This document shows, in pieces, positions 55,503-64,000 of a stretch of DNA of 64,000 nt (within the stretch, counting starts at the first letter, position 1; each line of letters begins with the position of its first letter). The stretch is from Thysanoteuthis rhombus (Eukaryota > Mollusca > Cephalopoda > Oegopsida > Thysanoteuthidae), in the NCBI GenBank assembly GCA_963457665.1, contig OY735237.1, positions 3,615,322 through 3,679,321 on the forward strand. The letters run 5' to 3'. Below the pieces are notes generated by a model, which saw only the letters and a program-made list of their open reading frames with translations, did no database searches and was not told where the DNA came from. The position numbers and the translations under genes were made by a program.

Positions 55503-57224
55503 GTGAGAGAGAGAGAGAGAGAGAGAAAGAGAAAGAGTGAAAGAAAGAATCAGAACATTTTTTTGTCCCTATTCATGATAAAAAGAAAAAAAAAACTTTC
55601 AACAATCAAACTTTCTTCAGATTTTTTTTTCCTTTTTATTGTTTGTCAATTTTGCCAGGATCTGAAGAATAAATCTTTATATTTACACATATGTCTGACT
55701 ATTTATTGTTTGTATAACCTCTCTGTTAAATTAGAACTTTTTTTAGTAGTCCGACGGGATTGGAGAATGTCTCACATCAAAGACGGGGCTTTGTAGTTCC
55801 ACCCTCTCAAAAAGTAAAGTCAGTAAATTTTTCTGTCACATTACTTCTGTTTTAAGCCGAATACAGGTATATCTTGATTGGTGTGGTAAATTAATTCTAG
55901 AATTTTCAGTGCTGTTCAAAACTTTGATGTTTTGGGGTTTTTTTCCAGCTTATACTTTGTTACAAGAGATTGTAGGACAATCTCTAGACCCTAATCCATC
56001 AAAATTGTATTATTCATGGTATTCTTGTATGTATCACGCCAACAGTTCAATTGACCCAAGAAAAGTATCTTTTGAAAGAGATACAAAATTATAATTCATT
56101 CTGCAACACCCCAAGAGATTATCCTGGAAGAAGAATTTCTTGGCTTAACATGAAAGGGTTATCTAGACACTGGGCAAATCAAGTTGACTATGTATTTAAT
56201 TTTTCAATTCAACAAGCAATATTCAGTTTCCTTGCATGATGAGTTGAAAAAAATTGTCGTAAATAGTTCAACAGGCAAGTAGAATGTGTATGTTGCTGAG
56301 AAATTTCCATTCTAGGATACAATGCTACTATACCCGCAAGTTTCTTGTGGGTGGGGGTTGGAGAGGACATCCACCAACCTTCCTTCTAGTTTGGGAGTTG
56401 AGTTGTGATTCGTACCTATATCACTGTTAGGTCTAAAGCAAAGGTTTATTTTTTACTCTTAAAATTATACTGAATAAGAAAAGTTTACCACAAAACACCA
56501 TATATGTGTGAATGAACACTTTCATCTCGGCTCTTAAGTGTCATGATCAAACCATCCTCATAGATATGACATTTAGAGACCCAAACTCTAAACTAACCCA
56601 TAGTCCTTACCTTCTGCCCTCATTGGAATATTTCTGTTATTAGAAGACCTGAAAAGCTACAAGGAAAAATACCATGTGACACTTTCCTGCTGCTTTGCTT
56701 ATTACTATGAAATGGTAAGATAAGCTCATCAAAAATTAAGTTCTAGAGTTGATAAATCATAACTATTACGTCTATGGAAGCCCATCAGTGATACTATCTT
56801 TTGTTGCTGCAATCAAACACAGTGTGTAACTGCAAAATTCAGAATGATCCAAATGGGAGGCAAGATATTTACTCTTTTCTATTCAGAATTATTTTTTGTA
56901 TTTCTCTGGCAAAGCTCATCACGGAATCCAACATTCATCATATGATGGTACGCACTTTCAAGCTGAAATCAAACAGAAAAAAAAAAATGTTCATATATTT
57001 CCTTATATAGGGTGAAGTGCCAATTGAAGTGTGATGGTTAACAAACTTGCATCATAGACCATTTCCCAAGAGTAGTAAGTTCAATCTTCACAGTGTGTTC
57101 ATCTGTTGTGGTCTAATGTCGGATTATCTTTTGAATGTATATATTTTCTCTCAATTATGAAATTGAAGAAAATAAGTATTGCAGTTATTTGCCACTGCCA
57201 ACACGGTTGGATAGGTAAATGTAT
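55503..57224. other. No confident gene
   Basis: Starts with a (GA)n run at 55503-55535. 55865-55965 is the dispersed repeat shared with 23635-23750. Other frames lack domains. Confidence 0.4.
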
Positions 57225-57450
57225 TTGGTTGAGTCTTCCTGTCTGGCTGGATATCTTAAAAAGTACTCAACAAACTTAAATTTCAATTTTGTGAAAGGCT
57301 GGATAATGAGTTAAGGTAGAATTTGGTTAAATTTGGGAGCGGATCAAGGAAAATTTTTTTGATAGGGAGATATTTTTCCTTTTCTATTTCTCCATCACTC
57401 ATATCTATCTACACAAGATCACCAAAAGTTGTGGAGCAGATCTTTACACA
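57225..57450 (+). repeat. Dispersed repeat family I, copy 3
   Basis: 'CTGTCTGGCTGGATATCTTA' then AAAAGTACTCAACAAAC, TTAAATTTCAATTTTGTG and GTTAAATTTGGGAGCGGATC follow the family I order. Confidence 0.45.
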
Positions 57451-58569
57451 ATATCTGGGTGGATCCTTGCACAATCACACTCCCTGACAATGGGGTTGAC
57501 AGAGTCATGTGCTTTCTAGTTAATTATGCTGTTACTTGTTTTAAGGACAGGGTGTGTGTGTGTGTGAGCGCATGTCTATATTTGAGAAGAATATTGTGAG
57601 AAAACCATCAGTCACCAGCAAGTGAAGCCGAGATGTGACGTAATGTAAATTTACTACCTTTTCCCCCCCACATCATTCTTTGTCAGTTCTGAAGAAGATG
57701 AAGTGCCAACTATCATAACTAACTCACTCAACTTGGCAAAGAACGGATGTGGCTCAACCCAGGCAGGAATTTGAAATTTCTAGCACAGGTGCCTGGTTTA
57801 TTATTTCCATGTATTACAGCAATAGAGAGAGAGTATCCCATGACTTTCTATACACACTAAGTTGTAACCATTAATATTAGGAGATTCCATAGAATGATTT
57901 CAACCCAAATATTCCAAATTGAATATGAAGTGCTAAGCTTAACCAATGAAACTTGTTAAGCATAGCTCTAAAATAGGCACATTAAGTAAATATTTACAAA
58001 ACTTAAGGAACCCAGTCAAGACAGAACACACAACACTCTACTGGTATTAGATTAGCTAGCTAACAATAACTTCACCATGAGGTGTCCACATATTTCCTAA
58101 ACCTATTTCCCCCGTGACAAATATAGTCTATCTATATATATATATATATATATAAACACACACACAGAAGCAGAGTATTTACTATCAAGTTTATTTGTAT
58201 TTATATATTATTACTGTTATTATCAAGAAAGTAATTGGTTCAATGAAATGGTTAACATGCTCGTCAACCATCACCCAACAGCAAGGCACTTTTTCATGAA
58301 AATATTTCCAATCAGAAAAGATCTTGTTGAATTTGATTGATAACTGTGTAAATGCATTTGCTAAATCAACTCATCTCAAGAAATTGAGACAAATGACAAG
58401 AAAATGAACTTTGCTGCAATACAACCAACCTGTCTCTTTTGGAAAAGGTTTTGTTTTTTTAAAAGAGACAATTTGTTTTAAAGCTGCTGCAATGATTTCA
58501 AGATTTAGACCTGGAGTCATCAAGACTTTTTGGCTTGGGATATTTTCTCAGAATATCCCATTTCAACAC
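57451..58569. other. No gene seen
   Basis: Includes GTGTGTGTGTGTGAG near 57551 and (TA)n at 58133-58155. A perfect 8-bp hairpin GGGATATT/AATATCCC lies just before 58560. Confidence 0.4.
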
Positions 58570-58960
58570 GGAATTACCTCCCTTGTATTGAAAGATAGAA
58601 TATATTGCATTTGAAAGCTATTTTTTCGTTTTATTTCTGATGCAACAATAATTTTTCTCCATTCAAAAAACTTTGTCAGGGATAACTGGTTGTTATAATA
58701 TAAATCAAAAACATTGCCTTGAATTTAGGGTGTTATTATCCATATACCTGTTCAAAGACTTTTCAAATCAAAAAGATGAAGGCGTAACTATTTTTAATTG
58801 TCTTGTTCAACAAATCAAGTTTTATTGGCCAAAAATCTTAAATCATATCATAACAAGTTCAGAATGTTCAAAACAACAATAAATTATTATTGCATCAGAA
58901 ATAAAAATAGTTTCCAAAATGCAATATTCAAACTTCAAAAAAAGAGGTGGAGGTAATTCC
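58570..58960. repeat. MITE-like element with about 85-bp terminal inverted repeats
   Basis: Left arm 58570-58656 (GGAATTACCTCCC .. TTTATTTCTGATGCAACAAT) is complementary to right arm 58874-58960 (..ATTGCATCAGAAATAAAAAT .. GGAGGTAATTCC). The ~215-bp interior lacks a transposase. The GGAATTACCTCC ends are identical on both sides. Confidence 0.8.
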
Positions 58961-60024
58961 TAGTAAAGGTTGCAATATTTTGAAAAGGATACTAAATTCA
59001 ACCAAGGCTGACATTTCCCCATTAAATGAATTCTTCCAAGCTGAAATAAATTAGGATCTACTATCATTAGAAAGGGCTAGTGTTCAATAGGTTAATATTA
59101 TGGGAAATGGACTGAGCAAGTTACTTGTTTTGTTTTTTTTCATCACAACTCAACTCAAGCTACAGCAGTGACCTGACAGTGCAAATTAGAAATAAAAAAT
59201 AAGTTTTTGGTGAGACTTGAACTTCTGTCCCTCTTGCCACAGGAAGCTTGGTTTGATGTACCACTTGCTTTGACATCTAAGCTATAGTAACTTCACTGAT
59301 GACAGCCTGAACTACGTTGTGATAAAAAAAGAAAAAAAAAAGATGTGGGTAAATAATGGTCAAAAATTAATGATAAGTTATAATACTTCATCTAATAATG
59401 GAAGACAAGATTTATTCAAAATACTTCAAGAAAGCCTTATTTGGGAGATATACATATCTTTCTTTTTCTCAACAAGCATTTTACATCCAAAAGGAGTATG
59501 AATAAGTGTAAAAATTGGCCTTGTAGATGATCAAGGGGTCTGGATTACTTGAATGAGACACTGTCAGAATTATTCATTTTTGATTACTTTTCAACAGCAC
59601 CCTTACGTCATTCTATGACCGATAAGTTGGCAGCATAGATCAAAGATTTTAAAAATTAGTCATGCAGGCTCTCAAGGATACCAGAACATTGCAACACAAA
59701 GCAACAAAAATAAGATGAAAGGAAAACATGTCTTGAGTACTAATCATTAATCAGAGTTTGTTCAAGAAGCATGTGCACTGTACATTCAAAATGGGGATCA
59801 GTTGTCAACTGATCACCCCATTTCTTAATCCCTGCATGTCCATTTAACAAACAAGAACAGACTCTGTCAAAAAGTAATGTTATTTTTTTGCATCTTGTTT
59901 CCAATAGATATTTCAAATTAATCCCCATTAAGATGTCCAAAACAAAAATAAATCGTCATAGTATCAAAAATAAAATGAAAAATATCATCCAATAGGTCAT
60001 ATAATTCATTGGGAAATGAAAAAG
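58961..60024. other. No gene seen; SINE H fragment
   Basis: 59080-59125 (GTTCAATAGGTTAATATTAT, GGGAAATGGACTG) is a family H fragment. Frames at 59319-59940 are unrecognised. Confidence 0.4.

Positions 60025-60101
<77 letters not shown>
60025..60101. repeat. (TA)n microsatellite, about 77 bp
   Basis: Pure TA with one frame slip (ATTATA) near 60071; the longest TA tract in the window. Confidence 0.9.
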
Positions 60102-60106
<5 letters not shown>

Positions 60107-61405
60107 CACACAGTGTATACATCAGTTATTAAACTTAGTTTTTTGTATACTATTTGTATAAAAGGAATGTGATGACACAAAATGGATAAAAAAAATAATC
60201 CTTCCCCCCCCCCCTCTCTTCAACACTGAACCTTTTCAATTTGGTGTGAAAAAGAGAAATCTCAGCATTCATGCCTGTCGATGTTCATCACGGAGAGAAA
60301 TTTCCAGAAAAACTACAGATGATATTTGGTCAAATGTATCTCTCTCTACAGAAATAAACTGGTTTGTAAAACCATATCTGAACCCAAATCTGCTTTCTTT
60401 TTTTCTTTTCCCAGTGGGGTTTTGTCTGGACCCCCAGCTTGCTGGAGGTTTCTTGGAGGGGGGATACATTCGAAGTTGAAAATGAGAGAAAGTTTTGCTG
60501 TTTTTCTTTTAGAACACACTTATTTCACTGGGTTTGAAGTTTTCAACACATTTCTTCGGGAAAAAGAAAAGATAAGTTAGAAACTTCACTTGACATGTTG
60601 AACATTATTAGCTACACATCTCAACCCAGATTGTTTTTTTTTTTTATCATTCCCTCACCTCTTGACAAGAATGCTATCTTTCTTTAGGTTACTCAATTCC
60701 TTACAAATGCTGTTAATTCGAATTCCATATTGAGAAAGAACTCTTGCCATTAATAGAAGTGCTAATATATCAGTTAAAAACTTGGAGAACACATTCAACT
60801 GATTCCCCCATTTTCAGCCATGACAGATTAGAATATAATCAGTTTGATTGACAACAGAGGTAGCTGTTTATTGTGATCACAGGATATATTAGACAATGAT
60901 AACTGGCTGTAACCATTGAGTAAAGGATATCAGTCATAAATCATGCTTTTTTTGAAGTTGACCATATTTCCCGATAACAATGACAATAGTCCTCACCAAA
61001 ATCAGAATATTTCAAGGCTACTGAGGAGGCTGAAACTTGACAAAAATTTTATATCTAGAATTCCATGCCATTTATCTAGAATATCTAGATACTATTTTAT
61101 CAAGTCCCCTTCTACGGCCAAATTCAAAGACCTTTTTCAGTTGAAGGAAAACTGTTTTCACAAAAACAACTATTTTCAAAACTTATCAGCCAAGTTATCT
61201 AAGCTTAATTCAGAGTGGAGTTTGACCCTGAAGCAGCCAGTCTTGTTATAGGTTTTTAGATTCATTATGATTGACTTGACATTCTAAACCAAGAACCATA
61301 AATTCATCAATGTGTCCACCATCCATACCTGATCTCCAACTTGAAAGGGATTCAAAATGAGAGTAGTAACAGGAAGATGGTTCACCTGAAAACCTGACTT
61401 TGGGG

Positions 61406-61438
<33 letters not shown>

Positions 61439-63500
61439 TTTAAAACTCAAGTAAGTGCACTATTTTAATCAAAAATATGTTCTTGGGTCTCATTGTGTGG
61501 TTATTTTATTTAACAAGTAGCCATTAAGTCAGCTGGAAATCGATAGGTTTAGCTGATTTTAGCCATTTTTAGTTATTAACAGCAACTGAATAAAATACAA
61601 ACCTCTCTTTCCATTGTCTAACATAACTGGGATATAAATGTCCCAAGAGATATGTGGATACACTAAACAACATTTGATAAAAAAATTCAATTTTGTAAAT
61701 TTTCAATTAATTTTAATTAAAACTGTTTGGGACTGACTGATCTATCTTGATAAAATGATCAGCAATTCTAATAAATGGCTCCTACTGTATTTGCAGTATG
61801 ATGTGAATCGACATGGAAATGTTGAAATCATTCTGATGAATATTGAATACCTACTGAGTTTTTTAGTTTCAACTTATTCTTTGAACAATTTAGTTACTTA
61901 CAGCACAAAATTGTCAGGTGAGATAATGAAATGACCAGAAATGATAAATAACTACTAAAACTCAATGCAACATGATAAAAAGCAGTGATGTCTCAAGTAA
62001 ACTGTTCAGTTGCATTGTAATTCTCACTGTTCAAGCCCAGCTAAAAGCTAGGATTTCGAATGTTGATTCACAAAGAAGCAATGTCATTTGTGGCTAAATA
62101 CTGGTTATAAAAGGCAGGATTTCTTTTCCATGTAGAGGAGAAAACAAGTGACTGAATTTTGAGAGACTCAAGGAAGCATTATGGTTGACAAAGCTTATGA
62201 ATGTGGAGATCAAATTGCAAGAGAATAAGCTTGTGTGCCCTCAAGTACTAGAATTCTCTTACTTTTGAGTGTCAGATGAATTGTAAGTGACTTCAATGAT
62301 TTAAAGACAGATTAAGAAAAATAAAACAAAAACATTTTCTGGCTAGTAACTCACTCTCTCTCTGTATATGTATATATATCGCAACATGTATCCAAATATA
62401 TACATTTCGTACGTAACACTTCTCCGAATACTACTCATCCAAGATTTAACCTATTCCCCAATAGAGTAAGGTAAAACACGAGGTTAATTCTACAAGGGCA
62501 GAGATATGAACTGCCTAATCCCTGTGATCAGTGTCACTATGGTATCAGAATATCATTCTGATCTACCCCATTTAGTGCAATGTAGAGGTACTGACCAAGG
62601 GCAAGTATCTTGTCTCTACTAGGTCTAGGAACACAGCTCATACTACACTAGCGTCCCAACCCAATGGCTGAGGAGTTAGATTGATCCTGCAGAGATACTT
62701 TAATCCTAGGCAGTTATTTTGTGTGGATACTGTGCTAGTTTCAATTCAAGGCTTTCAGAAGCTCTACTGACATTAAATTTCCATGTATTTTTGTCTATCA
62801 TGATTGAGAAGGTTTTCACCACAAATTGTTTGTTTTTGACTTGAACATGAGACCAATGAATTCAATATAAAATATGTTCACTAGTTTACCCTTTCATACA
62901 AAAGATAGCAATATTTGGCAAATGCATAAAGGTGATAAACTATATCGATAGGGAAACTGTCATAGAACTCAAATATTATACATAATCTTCAAGCCATAAC
63001 AGATGAAATAATTTGAGTCTTTTAAGGGAAGTAACTCTTGCATGGAATTATGGAACTGGTTTCCCTTGTGAGACCTGATGTACCTAACAAGCTATCAACA
63101 CACACTGGGTATTAACCAAGTTGAATTATAAGATGCTGAGCTGAGCTTGATAAAGCCAAAAAGGGTGAGAGATGATTGTGCTCTACTAACCTCAAAATGG
63201 GGTGGATGTGTCCGACTTGAAAATTGCCATTTTACCGATTTAAATTCTGACCACTGTTGCTTTTACACATGAAGAAATCAGGAAATATTCAATTGGAAAA
63301 CTAGAGCTGAGAAAAATGGCAGGGTATGAAGAAAAAAAAAAAAGAAAGATCAATTCCTTGTAAAGAATGGCCAAGGCACTTCTGTAAAATAAATTGATTT
63401 ATTCAAAGATATATGAAAAAGAAGTAATGTACCTTAAGGATGTTGTCAGAAAGCATGTGGCTATTATTACCCAGTAGTATTGCTTTGGACCACAAGGCCA
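60102..63500. other. No confident gene
   Basis: Includes a family K patch at 61195-61275 and a patch at 61285-61345 (AGAACCATAAATTCATCAAT) also found at 30747-30800. Poly-A of about 30 nt lies at 61406. Frames near 60246-60580 and 60943-61251 show no recognised motif. Confidence 0.4.
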
Positions 63501-63610
63501 TCTGCACATTGTCCTATAGTTAATGTCATGGAGAATGGAATTGGCAAACTGACTTCAAAATCCAACTGAGATAGTTGGCACCCTAATTAATGCCTTTGGG
63601 AAAATATGAA
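63501..63610 (+). repeat. SINE family H fragment
   Basis: 'GTCATGGAGAATGGAATTGG', CAAACTGACTTCAAAATCC and 'AACTGAGATAGTTGGCACCC' match the family order. The remaining bases to 64000 hold nothing recognisable. Confidence 0.45.
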
Positions 63611-64000
63611 TCTAATTCTCCTGTCAAGTGGTGGGTAACAAGGAGGGCTGTTAGAGCTGATCAGCTCTGTTAGGTTATTCATCATGGACAACAAGATAAG
63701 CATTACCAAGTGAAAACCCATAATTGCTATGATTGGGTCTCCATCAATCATTTTTAGAAACAAGGCTTCATGTAGTACAACCCTATATATCTTTAGTCTA
63801 GAGATTCTGCCATCAATTCCATTGGAGATCAATCAGATTGTGTCACCACTATTCTCAGAATTAAAACAGGTGAGAAAATACTAGGATTCTATATCCAAAA
63901 CCTTGTTTGACACCAGATGATCATTATACGGGTGTTGACAAGCTGCATTTTTCTTCCAAGAGATGAATTAGGATGCTTAATGCCTGAATCAAGATGTCTC

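Noticed and set aside
60246..60580. Overlapping + and - frames of 66-84 codons
   Set aside because: No recognisable motif on either strand, and each frame breaks at homopolymers; it may be decayed repeat.

Overview
The window is eukaryotic nuclear DNA from an AT-rich, repeat-dense animal genome. It has spliceosomal introns with GT-AG ends, long intergenic stretches, many (TA)n and (TG)n microsatellites, mariner and non-LTR retroelement relics, and C2H2 zinc-finger genes. These features, together with the GOLT1B sequence, fit an invertebrate. A lophotrochozoan, probably a mollusc, is my best guess, but no single feature proves the phylum.

Three protein-coding genes are well supported. (1) An intronless 14-finger C2H2 protein (446 aa) on the + strand at 1080-2420. 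(2) An intronless 10-finger C2H2 protein (313 aa) on the - strand at 13834-14775. (3) GOLT1B/GOT1, a small Golgi and ER-to-Golgi trafficking membrane protein, on the + strand. GOLT1B lies in five coding exons: 24369-24393, 27476-27567, 30454-30632, 32095-32176 and 35367-35405. They splice in frame to 138 aa with all junction phases matching. The genes do not form a functional cluster.

Layout. 1-15.9 kb: the two zinc-finger genes, each with a degenerate mariner beside its locus; an RTE-like retroelement fragment with a second, oppositely oriented 3' end; a repeat-derived protein relic; copies of dispersed families A and B; and a tRNA-headed SINE. 16-23.8 kb: no gene; microsatellites, an AGATCTATTTTTTAGATAA-type minisatellite grown inside a dispersed repeat, two foldback hairpins, and B and SINE copies. 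23.9-35.4 kb: GOLT1B with its putative promoter; its introns hold a mariner relic, inverted repeats, a family A copy and a ~2.1 kb UG-rich minisatellite in intron 4. 35.4-64 kb: no confident gene; homopolymer-rich 3' flank, several long inverted repeats, further A, B and SINE copies, a Penelope/hammerhead-like hairpin family, a possible Gypsy relic, two weak exon candidates, and large TA arrays.

The most interesting material is structural. There are at least eight long inverted repeats or hairpins, two minisatellites that seem to have grown inside or against dispersed repeats, and a very large UG array just upstream of the last GOLT1B exon. I found no evidence of a multi-gene novel system. 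Repeat families are labelled A, B, D, F, G, H, I, J and K for cross-reference within this annotation only; they are not database names.
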